Source of the DNA: Roseitranquillus sp963709765
Lineage (GTDB): Bacteria > Pseudomonadota > Alphaproteobacteria > Rhodobacterales > Rhodobacteraceae
Reading direction: 5' to 3'
NCBI GenBank assembly: GCA_963709765.1
Contig: CAVPXL010000013.1
Span: 186,001-250,000, forward strand
DNA length: 64,000 nt
Position numbers and translations under genes: made by a program. The stretch's first letter is position 1; each line of letters starts with the position of its first letter. Of the stretch, positions 34,386 to 43,868 are shown one piece after another. Under the pieces are notes generated by a model, which ran no database searches, was not told the DNA's origin, and saw only the letters and a program-made list of their open reading frames with translations.

Positions 34386-35695
34386 TCCGCCTTGTCCTGC
34401 CGTTTCTCGCGGCCCTGATGCTGGCTCTGCCGGCCCGCGCCGCGGTGGACATCCAGGAGGTCACGTCCGAAGGGGGCGTAACCGCCTGGCTGGTGGAAGA
34501 GCATTCGTTGCCCTTCCTCGCGCTCGAGATCCGATTCCAGGGTGGCACCTCGCTCGACCCCGAGGGCAAGCGCGGCGCTGTGAACCTCATGGCTGCCCTT
34601 CTGGAAGAGGGCGCCGGCGAGCGCGACGCGCAGGAATTCGCGGCCGACCGCGAAGGCCTCGCCGCGAGCTTCGATTTCGACGCCTACGACGATGCGCTGT
34701 CCGTGTCGGCCCGGTTCCTCACCGAAAACCGCGACGAGGCGGTGGCGCTCCTGCGCGATGCGTTGACCCGTCCGCGCTTCGATCCCGACGCGGTTGAGCG
34801 GGTGCGACAGCAGGTCCTTTCGATCATCCGATCCGACGAACAGGATCCCGACGCCATAGCCGCCGCGACGTTCGACCGTCTCGCCTTCGGAACGCATCCC
34901 TACGCAAGCGACCCGAACGGCACCATCGACAGCGTCGAGGCCCTGTCGCGCGATGATATCGTTGCGGCTCACGCAGGCACCATGACCCGCGATCGCCTCT
35001 ATGTCTCGGCGGTGGGCGACATCACCCCCGACGCCCTTCGCTCGCTGCTCGACGAACTCTTCGCCGACCTGCCCGAAAGCGGCGCGCAGATGCCAGACGA
35101 CGCGCCGTTCCTGCTGGAGGGGGGCGCGACGGTCGTCGACTTCGACACCCCGCAATCGGTGGCGCGGTTCGGCCATGAGGGGATTGCGCGCGACGATCCG
35201 GATTTCTTCGCGGCCTTCGTGGTCAACCAGATCTTCGGCGACCCGGGGTTCGGCAGTCGCCTGACCGAGGAGGTGCGGGTGAAGCGCGGCCTGACCTACG
35301 GCATCGGCACCTACCTCGTGAACCAGGATCACGCTGATTACGTGCTGGGTCAGGTCTCGTCACAGAACGACCGCATGGCCGAGACGGTCGGGGTCGTCCG
35401 GGACGAATGGCGGCGCCTCGCGGACAAGGGCGTCACCGAAGAGGAGCTGGAGGCCGCCAAGACCTACCTTACCGGTGCCTATCCGCTGCGCTTCGACGGC
35501 AACGGACCCATCGCCCGGATCCTCGTCGGCATGCAGATGGAGGGCCTGCCGATGGACTACGTCAACACCCGTAACGACAAGGTCCGCGCGGTGACTCTGG
35601 ACGACGCCAACCGGGTCGCGGCCGAACTCTACGCGCCCGGATCGCTGCATTTCGTGGTCGTCGGCCGGCCGGACGGACTCGCCGCGTCGAACTAG
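34382..35695 (+). CDS. M16-family peptidase-like subunit lacking the zinc motif
   Basis: Protein of 437 residues with a signal peptide (LVLPFLAALMLALPARA). At the position of H-x-x-E-H it reads VNLMAALLEEGAGERD, so no zinc is expected. It retains the Arg/Tyr-type substrate-binding segment TEEVRVKRGLTYGIGTYLVN typical of the non-catalytic partner. Coupled to the catalytic gene by ATGA overlap. Converges on the formate dehydrogenase gene with 13 bases between stops. Confidence 0.93.
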   Translation: MIRLVLPFLAALMLALPARAAVDIQEVTSEGGVTAWLVEEHSLPFLALEIRFQGGTSLDPEGKRGAVNLMAALLEEGAGERDAQEFAADREGLAASFDFDAYDDALSVSARFLTENRDEAVALLRDALTRPRFDPDAVERVRQQVLSIIRSDEQDPDAIAAATFDRLAFGTHPYASDPNGTIDSVEALSRDDIVAAHAGTMTRDRLYVSAVGDITPDALRSLLDELFADLPESGAQMPDDAPFLLEGGATVVDFDTPQSVARFGHEGIARDDPDFFAAFVVNQIFGDPGFGSRLTEEVRVKRGLTYGIGTYLVNQDHADYVLGQVSSQNDRMAETVGVVRDEWRRLADKGVTEEELEAAKTYLTGAYPLRFDGNGPIARILVGMQMEGLPMDYVNTRNDKVRAVTLDDANRVAAELYAPGSLHFVVVGRPDGLAASN

Positions 35696-35708
35696 CGCCA
35701 CGCGCCCC

Positions 35709-38447
35709 TCATTCGGCGGCGACAGGTGCGCCCGCTGGTTCGACGCGCACCGCGCAGAACTTGAACTCCGGGATCTTGCCGAACGGATCGATCGCCGGGT
35801 TCGTCAGCAGGTTTGCCGCCGCTTCCACATAGGCGAACGGCAGAAAGACCATGCCCGGCGCCACCGCGCGGTCGGCGCGCGCCATCAGCTCGATCGTCCC
35901 GCGTCGCGATGTCAGCCTGACCCGCCCGCCCGGCTCGACGCCCATTTGGCGCAGCGTCCCCGGATGCAGCGCGCAGACCGCCTGCGGCTCCAGAGCGTCG
36001 AGCACGGCCGAGCGCCGCGACATCGACCCGGTGTGCCAATGCTCGAGCTGCCGGCCCGTGGTCAGCACGAACGGATAGTCCGCGTCGGGCGGCTCGTCGG
36101 GCGGCACGATGTCGGCCGGAGCGAAGCGCGCGCGTCCCGAGGGCCGCGGAAACCCGTCGCCAAAGACGATCGACTGACCCGGATCCTCGGGCGAAAGGGA
36201 CGGGTAGGTCACCGCGCCCTCCGCCTCCAGACGATCCCACGTGATGTTGGCCAGCGACGGCATCAGCGTCGTCATCTCCGCGAAGACGTCGCGCGGGTGC
36301 TCGTAACGCCAGCCGAGCCCCAGCCGGTTCGCCAGCGCCGTCGTGATCGCCCAATCCTCGCGCGCTTCGCCCGGTGGCGCGACGGCTGGCCGGCCCATCT
36401 GCACCTGGCGATTGGTGTTGGTCACCGTGCCGGACTTTTCGAAGAACGCGCTCGCCGGAAGGATCACGTCGGCAAACATCGCCGTCTCGGTCAGAAAGAT
36501 GTCCTGCACGACCAGATGGTCCAGCCGGGCCAGGGCCGCGCGCGCATGGTTCAGGTCGGGGTCCGACATGGCCGGATTCTCGCCCTGAACGTACATCGCC
36601 GTGATCTCGTCGCGATGCACCGCGTCGAGGATTTCGGTCACCGTCAGACCCGGCGTCGCGTCGATTTCCGCTCCCCAGACCGCCGCCGCCGCTGCCCGCG
36701 CCGCGTCGTTGCCGACCGGGCGGTAGTCGGGCAGCACCATCGGGATCAGCCCCGCGTCGCTCGCCCCCTGCACGTTGTTCTGGCCGCGCAGGGGGTGCAG
36801 GCCGGTTCCCGGCCGCCCCACATGCCCGCACATCAGCGCCAGATCGATGAGGCAGCGCGCATTGTCGGTGCCGTGGACATGCTGGCTGACGCCCATTCCC
36901 CAGAAAATCATGCCCGCCCGCGCGGTCGCGAAGGTCCGGGCGACGACGCGGATCGTCTCGGCGTCGATGCCGCAATGATCGGCCATGACCTCGGGCGCGA
37001 AACCCCGGACATGGTCGCGCAGGGCCTCCCAGCCCTCGGTGTAGCCCTCGATGTATTGCCGGTCGACCAGCCCCTCCTCGGCGATGACGTGCATGATCGC
37101 ATTGAGGAGCGACACGTCCGCGCCCGGCCGGAACTGCAACATGTGCTTGGCGTGGCGGCGCAGCGCCTGGCCGCGCGGGTCCATCACGATGAGCTGCCCG
37201 CCGCGCTTGGCGAACTGCTTGAAGAAGGTCGCGGCGACGGGGTGGTTCTCCACCGGGTTGGCGCCGATGACGATGGCGACGTCGGCATTCTCGATCTCGT
37301 TGAAGGTCGCGGTGACGGCGCCCGAGCCCACGTTCTCCATCAGCGCCGCGACCGAGGAGGCGTGGCAAAGCCGCGTGCAATGGTCGAGGTTGTTGTGTCC
37401 GAAGCCCTGCCGGATCAGCCGCTGGAAGAGGTAGGCCTCCTCGTTCGTGCACTTGGCCGAGCCGAAACCCGCCACCTTGCGACCTCCCGCCCGGCGCAAA
37501 CCGTCGGCCGCAGCGTCAAGCGCCTCGTCCCAGCTCGCCTCGCGGAAATGGGTCAGCGGGTTCGCGGGGTCGACATCCATCTTCTTGGCCGCGCCGCCGC
37601 GCCGGATCAGCGGCTTCGTCAGACGGTGCGGATGGTGGGCATAGTCGGTGCCGAACCGTCCCTTCACGCAAAGCCGCCCTTCGTTGGAAGGCCCCGGCAC
37701 GCCGTCGACCGTCCGGATGCGCCCGTCCTTGACCTTGACCGACACCTGGCAGCCGACACCGCAGAACGGACAGACCGTGCGCGTCTCGGTATCCCACCCT
37801 GCGCTGTCGCCCAGCGCCGCCTTCTCCATCAGCGCGCCGGTCGGGCAGGCCTGGACGCATTCGCCGCAGGCGACGCAGGTCGAGGCACCCATCGGATCGT
37901 CCTGATCGAAGACGGGCAGGGCGGCGTGGCCGCGGTAGGCCATGCCGATCACGTCGTTGACCTGCACCTCGCGGCAGGCCCGGACGCAGAGGTTGCACTG
38001 GATGCAGGCGTCGAGGTTCACCGCCATCGCAGGGTGGCTGACGTCGGGTGTCGGCGCGGAATCGCGCGGAAACCGGCTGTCGCTGATGCCCGTCCGCTCG
38101 GCCATGTCCCAGAAATGCGAGGACCGGTCGTGCGCGCTCTCGCGCGGCGGCTGGTCGGCGGCCAGCATCTCGATCACGAGGCGCCGGGCGGTGGTGGCGC
38201 GGGCGGTTTCGGTGCGCACGTCCATGCCGTGCGTCGGCTGGCGGATGCACGACGCGGCGAGGGTGCGCTCGCCGGCCACCTCCACCATGCAGGCGCGGCA
38301 ATTGCCGTCGGGCCGGTAGCCCGGCCAGGGCTTGTGGCAGAGATGCGGGATGGTGGTGCCCTCGCGGCGGGCCACCTCCCAGATCGTCTCCCCGGGGCGG
38401 GCGGTGACGTCGCGACCGTCGAGCGTGAAGCGGATTTCGTCTGTCAT
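35709..38447 (-). CDS. Molybdenum formate dehydrogenase, alpha subunit (FdsA/FdhF type)
   Basis: Oxidises formate to CO2; 912 residues. The order is: 2Fe-2S ferredoxin-like domain (TIPHLCHKPWPGYRPDGNCR, ACMVEVAG), a His-Cys3-type region, two 4Fe-4S motifs (CIQCNLCVRACREVQ, CVACGECVQACP), the 4Fe-4S of the catalytic part (VCPFCGVGCQVSVKVKDG), and the molybdopterin oxidoreductase domain. The Mo ligand appears to be Cys in DHCTRLCHASSVAAL. The C-terminal molydopterin-dinucleotide-binding domain starts near LTTGRQLEHWHTGSMSRRS. No beta, gamma or FdsD/FdsC subunit gene is near it, so partners are elsewhere or it uses ferredoxin or another acceptor. Confidence 0.92.
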   Translation of the reverse strand: MTDEIRFTLDGRDVTARPGETIWEVARREGTTIPHLCHKPWPGYRPDGNCRACMVEVAGERTLAASCIRQPTHGMDVRTETARATTARRLVIEMLAADQPPRESAHDRSSHFWDMAERTGISDSRFPRDSAPTPDVSHPAMAVNLDACIQCNLCVRACREVQVNDVIGMAYRGHAALPVFDQDDPMGASTCVACGECVQACPTGALMEKAALGDSAGWDTETRTVCPFCGVGCQVSVKVKDGRIRTVDGVPGPSNEGRLCVKGRFGTDYAHHPHRLTKPLIRRGGAAKKMDVDPANPLTHFREASWDEALDAAADGLRRAGGRKVAGFGSAKCTNEEAYLFQRLIRQGFGHNNLDHCTRLCHASSVAALMENVGSGAVTATFNEIENADVAIVIGANPVENHPVAATFFKQFAKRGGQLIVMDPRGQALRRHAKHMLQFRPGADVSLLNAIMHVIAEEGLVDRQYIEGYTEGWEALRDHVRGFAPEVMADHCGIDAETIRVVARTFATARAGMIFWGMGVSQHVHGTDNARCLIDLALMCGHVGRPGTGLHPLRGQNNVQGASDAGLIPMVLPDYRPVGNDAARAAAAAVWGAEIDATPGLTVTEILDAVHRDEITAMYVQGENPAMSDPDLNHARAALARLDHLVVQDIFLTETAMFADVILPASAFFEKSGTVTNTNRQVQMGRPAVAPPGEAREDWAITTALANRLGLGWRYEHPRDVFAEMTTLMPSLANITWDRLEAEGAVTYPSLSPEDPGQSIVFGDGFPRPSGRARFAPADIVPPDEPPDADYPFVLTTGRQLEHWHTGSMSRRSAVLDALEPQAVCALHPGTLRQMGVEPGGRVRLTSRRGTIELMARADRAVAPGMVFLPFAYVEAAANLLTNPAIDPFGKIPEFKFCAVRVEPAGAPVAAE

Positions 38448-38544
38448 GGGATCGAGCCTAGCGGCTGGTTCGATCCCTGACGAGGCGAGAGGCGTCGCAC
38501 CAGGGACAATTGCGACGCTTTCGCCGATCGGTTAGGCGAAGCAC

Positions 38545-39606
38545 ATGGAGCATGTCTGGGTGAGGGCCGAAGAGCGGCCGAACGAAGCGCGGGTCGGACT
38601 GACCCCCGAGGGTGTTGCGGCGCTTTCAGCGGCCGGGTTCCGCGTCACGGTCGAGGAGAGCGCCGAGCGGGCGCTGCCGATCGCGCCGTATCGCGATGCG
38701 GGGGCCGCCGTCGCTCCGGCCGGTGCCTGGCGCGGCGCGCCCGCGGACGCCTGGATCTTCGGGCTGAAGGAGTTGCCCGACGACGGGACGCCGCTTGCCC
38801 ATCGCCACATCATGTTCGGCCACGCCTACAAGGGGCAGGAGGCCGGACAGCGGCTGCTCGCGCGGTTCCGCGCAGGTGGCGGCACGCTCTGCGATCTCGA
38901 ATATCTGGTCGACACGTCCGGGCGCCGGGTCGCGGCTTTCGGCTACTGGGCAGGCTATGCGGGGGCGGCGATGTCGCTCCTCTGCCTGGCAGCGCAGCGG
39001 CGCGGCGCGCCGGTGGGTGCGATGACGATGCAGCACGACGCCAGGGCGTTGCAGGCCCGCGTCGCCGAGGCGCTGTTGGAGGCGCCCGGCGCGCCGCCGA
39101 CCGCGCTGGTGATCGGCGCGCTGGGCCGCGTCGGATCCGGCGCGACGGACTTCCTGACGAGCGTCGGCATCGCGCCGACACGCTGGGACATGGCCGAAAC
39201 CGCCCATGGCGGTCCGTTCCCCGAAGTCCTCGCCCACGAGGTCTTTCTCAACTGCATTCTCGCCGGGCCGGGCACGCCGGTCTTCGTGCCCCGCGATGCG
39301 GGCGTCCGGCCGCGCGCGCTGCGGGTGATCGGCGACATCGCCTGCGACCCGGGCTCCGACTTCTCGCCCGTTCCGGTCTACGACCGCGTGACGACGTGGG
39401 ACGCGCCGGCGCTGCGGGTCCATGACGATCCGCCGCTCGACGTCATGGCGATCGACAACCTGCCGTCGCTGCTTCCGCGCGAGGCATCCGAGGATTTCGC
39501 GGCGCAGCTTCTGCCGCATCTGCTTGCGCTGGGGAGCGATCCCGACGGCGTCTGGGCGCGGGCCCACGAACAATTCCGCCTGCATAGCGAGGGAGTCGAG
39601 GCATGA
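38545..39606 (+). CDS. Saccharopine dehydrogenase (lysine-forming type, LYS1-like)
   Basis: Protein of 353 residues with an alanine-dehydrogenase-like N-terminal fold: MEHVWVRAEERPNEARVGLT, then IFGLKELPDDGTPLAHRHIM and FGHAYKGQEA, which is the LYS1 signature. The Rossmann part is TALVIGALGRVGSGATDFLT, followed by FPEVLAHEVFLNCILAG and AIDNLPSLLPREASEDFA. In bacteria that degrade lysine by the saccharopine route it acts as lysine-ketoglutarate reductase. The next gene starts inside its end (ATGA at 39603), giving a tightly coupled pair. Confidence 0.9.
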   Translation: MEHVWVRAEERPNEARVGLTPEGVAALSAAGFRVTVEESAERALPIAPYRDAGAAVAPAGAWRGAPADAWIFGLKELPDDGTPLAHRHIMFGHAYKGQEAGQRLLARFRAGGGTLCDLEYLVDTSGRRVAAFGYWAGYAGAAMSLLCLAAQRRGAPVGAMTMQHDARALQARVAEALLEAPGAPPTALVIGALGRVGSGATDFLTSVGIAPTRWDMAETAHGGPFPEVLAHEVFLNCILAGPGTPVFVPRDAGVRPRALRVIGDIACDPGSDFSPVPVYDRVTTWDAPALRVHDDPPLDVMAIDNLPSLLPREASEDFAAQLLPHLLALGSDPDGVWARAHEQFRLHSEGVEA

Positions 39607-40754
39607 TCCACTGGTGCGGCACGGGCCTGAGCGCGATCCCCGGCCTTCGGCGTCTGATCGAGAACGGCCACGACGTCACCGTCTGGAACCGGACCGTCGA
39701 AAAGGCCCGCGCGGCGGTCGGCGATCTCACCGACCGGATCGAGCGCTACGACGAGGATGCCCTGTCGGCGCGGCTCGCCGCGGGGGATGTCGTGATCTCG
39801 ATGCTGCCGGCGGACCGGCACGTCCCGCTGGCGAAGATCTGTATCGACGCGCGCGCCCATTTCGTCTCGTCGAGTTACATCTCGCCGCAGATGGCCGGGT
39901 TGCACGACGCGGCGCTGGAGGCCGGCGTGGCGCTGGTGAACGAGGTCGGGCTCGACCCGGGCATCGACCACCTGATGGCCCACGACCTGATCGCGCGCTA
40001 CCGCGCCTCCGAGGCGTTCGACAAGCGCAACGATCTGTCGTTCCTCAGCTATTGCGGTGGCGTGCCGAAGACGCCGAACGATTTCCGCTACAAGTTCTCG
40101 TGGTCGCCGCTCGGGGTGCTGCGCGCCCTGCGCTCGCCGTCGTCGTCGATCCGCGATTTCACCGAGCTCGACGCGGCGCGCCCGTGGGTCGCGCTGTCCA
40201 CCTACGAGGCGCCGCTGCCCGAGCCCGAGACGTTCGAGGTCTATCCCAACCGCAACTCGCTGCCCTTCATGGAGCAGTACGACTTCGACCCCGGCTGGCG
40301 CGTGCGCGACTTCGTGCGGGGCACCCTGCGTCTCGAAGGCTGGTCCGAGGCGTGGGCCCCGGTCTTCAAGGAGATCGACGACCTCAAGGGCGCTGCCGGA
40401 GAGGCCCGTCTGGTCGAAATGGCCGACGAGATGTGGTCGCAACATGCCTACGCCGAGGGCGAGGCCGACCGCGTGGTCCTCGTCGTCGATCTGTCGGCGG
40501 AGCATGACTACGACACAGTCTGGCACGAGACATGGGTCCTCGATGCGCAGGGAGACGAGCGCGGCAGCGCCATGGCCCGCCTTGTCTCGATCCCCGTCGC
40601 GCTCGCGGTCGAGGCGGCGCAGGCCGGAAAGCTGCCGGCGGGCGTGCAGGCCGCCCCCTCCGACCCGGCGATCGTCGCCGAGTGGCTCGATCGCATCGCC
40701 GGCGAGGCGCAACACATGGCCCGCGTCGATCGGAGTGGCGAAGTCCCGGCCTGA
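39603..40754 (+). CDS. Saccharopine dehydrogenase-like reductase (glutamate-forming type, LYS9-like)
   Basis: Protein of 383 residues with a Rossmann N-terminus lacking the usual first strand preface (MIHWCGTGLSAIPGLRRLIE, VWNRTVEKARAAV). The Sacchrp_dh_C features are HFVSSSYISPQMAGLHDAAL, VNEVGLDPGIDHLMAHDLI, and the saccharopine-binding CGGVPKTPNDFRYKFSWSPL. With the upstream LYS1-like gene it would convert lysine through saccharopine to aminoadipate semialdehyde. Both enzymes are separate here, whereas they are fused in plants and animals. Confidence 0.9.
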   Translation: MIHWCGTGLSAIPGLRRLIENGHDVTVWNRTVEKARAAVGDLTDRIERYDEDALSARLAAGDVVISMLPADRHVPLAKICIDARAHFVSSSYISPQMAGLHDAALEAGVALVNEVGLDPGIDHLMAHDLIARYRASEAFDKRNDLSFLSYCGGVPKTPNDFRYKFSWSPLGVLRALRSPSSSIRDFTELDAARPWVALSTYEAPLPEPETFEVYPNRNSLPFMEQYDFDPGWRVRDFVRGTLRLEGWSEAWAPVFKEIDDLKGAAGEARLVEMADEMWSQHAYAEGEADRVVLVVDLSAEHDYDTVWHETWVLDAQGDERGSAMARLVSIPVALAVEAAQAGKLPAGVQAAPSDPAIVAEWLDRIAGEAQHMARVDRSGEVPA

Positions 40755-40770
40755 CGGCCCGGCGGGCGCC

Positions 40771-41502
40771 TTACCGGAACAGCCGGTAATAGGCCCAGTT
40801 CGGCAGGAACGCCCCGGCGCGGAAGGCCGAGCCGAGCACCCCGGGAAACACCCGCGACAGCGCGTCGGTGTTCATCAGCGCGAACATCTCCCGCGCGGCC
40901 TGTTCCGGCTCCATGATGCCCGGCATCCTGAAGTCGTTCTTGTCCGTCAGCCGCGTCCGGATGAAGCCGGGATTGGCCACCTGCACCTGGATCCCCGTCC
41001 CCCTGAGGTCGGCGTGCATCGATTCGCCCAGATTGATGATCGCGGCCTTCGACGCCGCATAGCCGATCGCGCCGGGCAGGCCGCGAAAGCCCGCGAACGA
41101 GCCGGTCAGCACGATGTGACCCCGGTCGCGCGTCACCATCCTGGGCACCACATGGCCGAGCACCCGCACGCAGCCCATGAAGTTCACGTCGCAGGTCGCC
41201 TCGACCTTCTCGGCATCCCATTCGCGCGCGCTCATCGGCCAGTAGAGCCCGGCGAGCCAGATCAGCCCGTCGATGTCGCCGACCTTCTCCGCGGCCCGCG
41301 CCACGGCGCCGGAATCGGTCACGTCGACCGGCACCACCTCCGCATTGCCCGGCAACTCGCCCGCCAGCTCGTCGAGGCGCCCCTCGTCACGGGCGCTGAT
41401 CACCAGATCGGCGCCGACCCGGCTCAGCTGCTTGGCCAGCGCGCGGCCCAGCCCCTCCGACGCACCCACCAGCCAGTACCGCTTGCCCTGCCAGTCCCTC
41501 AT
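40771..41502 (-). CDS. SDR-family oxidoreductase
   Basis: Classical short-chain dehydrogenase of 243 residues: YWLVGASEGLGRALAKQLSR, VPVDVTDSGAVARAAEKVGD, IWLAGLYWPM, the Ser strand HIVLTGSFAGFRGLPG, and intact catalytic YAASK. Substrate unknown. ATG 41502 has GGGGGAG upstream. It is the last gene of the leftward group FAD-oxidoreductase, DUF1365, SDR. In Rhodobacter a similar group belongs to the RpoE-ChrR singlet-oxygen regulon. Confidence 0.88.
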   Translation of the reverse strand: MRDWQGKRYWLVGASEGLGRALAKQLSRVGADLVISARDEGRLDELAGELPGNAEVVPVDVTDSGAVARAAEKVGDIDGLIWLAGLYWPMSAREWDAEKVEATCDVNFMGCVRVLGHVVPRMVTRDRGHIVLTGSFAGFRGLPGAIGYAASKAAIINLGESMHADLRGTGIQVQVANPGFIRTRLTDKNDFRMPGIMEPEQAAREMFALMNTDALSRVFPGVLGSAFRAGAFLPNWAYYRLFR

Positions 41503-41582
41503 CCGCTCTCCCCCAATTCTGCGCCTGATCGAAACATGGCCACCGCGCCGGTGGCAACCCGCCTCGCCAGGCGCCACTTGCC

Positions 41583-42431
41583 TCAGCTGACGTCGTCGCG
41601 CGGCGGGTCGGGGCGCGGCCGGTAGCGCGCGCCCATCCGCCAGAGCCTCAGAGCCTGCCAATGGATGAGCCCGAGCACGCGGACAGACCCGAAGGGTCGG
41701 CGCAGCAGGGCCGACAGGATCCCCCGATTGGTCAGCGCACGGCGCGACCCCGCGAGGGTGGCCACCACGCCGCCACCCTCGCGCGCGTAGTCGATCCGGA
41801 TCGCCACCCGGTCCGGCCGGATGTCGAACGTGAACTCATAGCGCCCATCGACGGGCTGGAACGGCGAGACGTGCATCGCCTTGCGCGCCGACAGCCGGTC
41901 GCGCGGCCCGATCGGGCCAAGGTCGTCGCGGTGACAGAGATAGGCGTGGCGGTCGCCGAACGTGTTGGTCACCTCCGCGACGACCGCGCGCAACGCGCCA
42001 TCGGCGTCCTCGACCAGCCAGAAGCTGACGGGGTTGAAGACATGGCCCAGGACCCGCGGCTGGGTCAGCAGGCGTAGGCGCCCGGTCGCCAGATGCGACA
42101 ATCCCCGTTGCGCAAGCACCTGGCGCAGCCACGGCGCGCCCCGGCCGCGCCCCGGCAATCCGCCGTGATCGGCATCGTGGAACGCCGCGATCCCAAACCG
42201 GTTGCGCGCCAGCAGCGCAGGCCCTTCCTGAAGGCGTTCCGTGTCGAGAATGATGTAATCCACGCCGTAGGAAAACGTGTTCCGCAGCGCGCCGTGGCGG
42301 CTGTGGAACGTCCGGCCCGCCACGTGTTCCACGCGGTCGGCGATCGCCCGGGCCGGCGCCTCGACGCGCAGGGGGAGGTGCGTCGTGCGCCGGCGCATCA
42401 TGCGAGGAGAATTGGTGAGGGCCGAAAGCAC
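41583..42431 (-). CDS. DUF1365 protein
   Basis: Protein of about 282 residues matching DUF1365: HSRHGALRNTFSYGVDYIIL, AFHDADHGGLPGRG, RLLTQPRVLGHVFNPVSFWL, AEVTNTFGDRHAYL and MHVSPFQPVDGRYEFTFDIR. DUF1365 genes accompany a FAD-dependent amine-oxidase-like gene and often a cyclopropane-fatty-acid-synthase-like gene, in clusters tied to lipid modification. No cfa-like gene is present here. The start is uncertain: GTG 42431, ATG 42401 or GTG 42332; the family core begins at the last. Confidence 0.88.
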   Translation of the reverse strand: MLSALTNSPRMMRRRTTHLPLRVEAPARAIADRVEHVAGRTFHSRHGALRNTFSYGVDYIILDTERLQEGPALLARNRFGIAAFHDADHGGLPGRGRGAPWLRQVLAQRGLSHLATGRLRLLTQPRVLGHVFNPVSFWLVEDADGALRAVVAEVTNTFGDRHAYLCHRDDLGPIGPRDRLSARKAMHVSPFQPVDGRYEFTFDIRPDRVAIRIDYAREGGGVVATLAGSRRALTNRGILSALLRRPFGSVRVLGLIHWQALRLWRMGARYRPRPDPPRDDVS

Positions 42432-42482
42432 CGCTTGCCTATCCTTGTTCCGCGGCCGTTGCGGCGCGCATCCGATGCCCGC

Positions 42483-43781
42483 TCACCGCGCGGCCAGCGC
42501 CGGCGCGAATCGCTGCGCCAACGCGTCGGCGACCGCCGCTGCCGAGGCCAGGCCGTCCTCGTGAAACCCGTGGCGCATCCACGCACCGCAGAACCAAGTG
42601 TGATTGGCGCCATTGATCGAGCGTATCACGTCCTGCGCCGCGAACGCCGCCAGATCGTAGACCGGATGGCTGAAGCTGACGCTGTCGTAGACAAGGTCCT
42701 CGCGGATCGGGCGCGTCGAATTGAGGGTCACGAACATCGGGTCGCTCTCGGGGATCGGCTGCAGCGAGTTCATCCAGTAGGTCAGGTCGATCCGTTCCTG
42801 CCGCCCCTCGGCCGGTTCGGCATAGTTCCACGACGACCAGACGCGGCGGCGGCGCGGCATCACCGACGGATCGGCATGGAGGATCGCCTCGTTGGCCTGA
42901 TAGCGCATCGCCCCGAGCGCGGTCCGTTCGACCGCCGTCGCATCCGACAGGAGCGCCAGCGAGATGTCGGAATGGGTGGCCAGAACCACGTCGTCGAACC
43001 GCTCCCAGCCGCCCCCCCGGCACCGGACAGACACCCCGGCCGCCTCGCGACGGATCGCCGCCACCGGCGTGGCCGTCCGCACCTCGACACCGCTCCGCGC
43101 CAGCCGCGCCTCGAGCCTGCGCACATATTCGACCGAACCGCCCCGGACCGTAAGCCAGCGGTGTTGACCGGTGTGGCTCAACAGCGCGTGGTTGGCGAAG
43201 AACTGGACCAGCGCCCGGGCCGGAAAATCCAGAACGCCCTCCGCCGGCGTCGACCAGATCGCGCCGGACAGCGGCAGCAGATAATAGTCGCGAAACCAGC
43301 GGCCCGTCCCCATCCGGTCGAGCAGCTCTCCGACGGTCATCGCCGGGTCCGACGCCATCTGCAGCGCACCGGCGTTGAACCGGAAGATGTCGCGGATCAT
43401 GCGCAGAAAGCCGGGCCGCCCGAGGTTCGACGGCTGCGCGGCGACCGCCCCGGCATCGCGCAACCCGTACTCGATCCGTCCGCCCCGGAGCGAGGCGCCG
43501 AAGCTCATGTCGCTCGCCGCGACCGGCACGTCCAGCTCCTCGAACAGGCTGACGAGGTGCGGATAGGTCTGCCGGTTGAAGACGATGAAGCCCGTATCCA
43601 CAGGCTGATCGCCGCGCCGTCCGGCCAGCACGGTGCGCGCGTGCCCGCCCAGTCGCGGCTCCGCCTCGATCAGCGTCACGCGGTGCTCGCGGGAAAGAAG
43701 ATGAGCCGCTCCCAGCCCCGATATGCCGCCACCGATCACGGCGATGTGGCGCGGCCCGTTGGCCATGGTCTCGAACGGCAT
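42483..43781 (-). CDS. FAD-dependent oxidoreductase (amine-oxidase-like, partner of DUF1365)
   Basis: Flavoprotein of 432 residues: dinucleotide-binding HIAVIGGGISGLGAAHLLSR, the GG motif (RLGGHARTVLAG), DTGFIVFNRQTYPHLVSLFE, and the C-terminal FAD block WFCGAWMRHGFHEDGLASAA. Relatives are annotated as NAD/FAD-binding or cyclopropane-fatty-acid related proteins. A Rhodobacter homologue in the RpoE regulon has been tied to furan fatty acid formation (from memory, unsure of the exact gene). It is first in the leftward operon, divergent from rpoE. Confidence 0.88.
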   Translation of the reverse strand: MPFETMANGPRHIAVIGGGISGLGAAHLLSREHRVTLIEAEPRLGGHARTVLAGRRGDQPVDTGFIVFNRQTYPHLVSLFEELDVPVAASDMSFGASLRGGRIEYGLRDAGAVAAQPSNLGRPGFLRMIRDIFRFNAGALQMASDPAMTVGELLDRMGTGRWFRDYYLLPLSGAIWSTPAEGVLDFPARALVQFFANHALLSHTGQHRWLTVRGGSVEYVRRLEARLARSGVEVRTATPVAAIRREAAGVSVRCRGGGWERFDDVVLATHSDISLALLSDATAVERTALGAMRYQANEAILHADPSVMPRRRRVWSSWNYAEPAEGRQERIDLTYWMNSLQPIPESDPMFVTLNSTRPIREDLVYDSVSFSHPVYDLAAFAAQDVIRSINGANHTWFCGAWMRHGFHEDGLASAAAVADALAQRFAPALAAR

Positions 43782-43868
43782 TCGTTCTCCCCGTCATTGT
43801 TCGGTGTTCATACGCCGGCCCGTCCGGCCCGGATGAATATTGGTGCCGGTTTTTTTCGCGGCGCGGGG

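Noticed and set aside
35946..38480. An 844-codon rightward open frame opposite the formate dehydrogenase
   Set aside because: It mirrors the codon bias of the real gene and lacks any recognisable motif.
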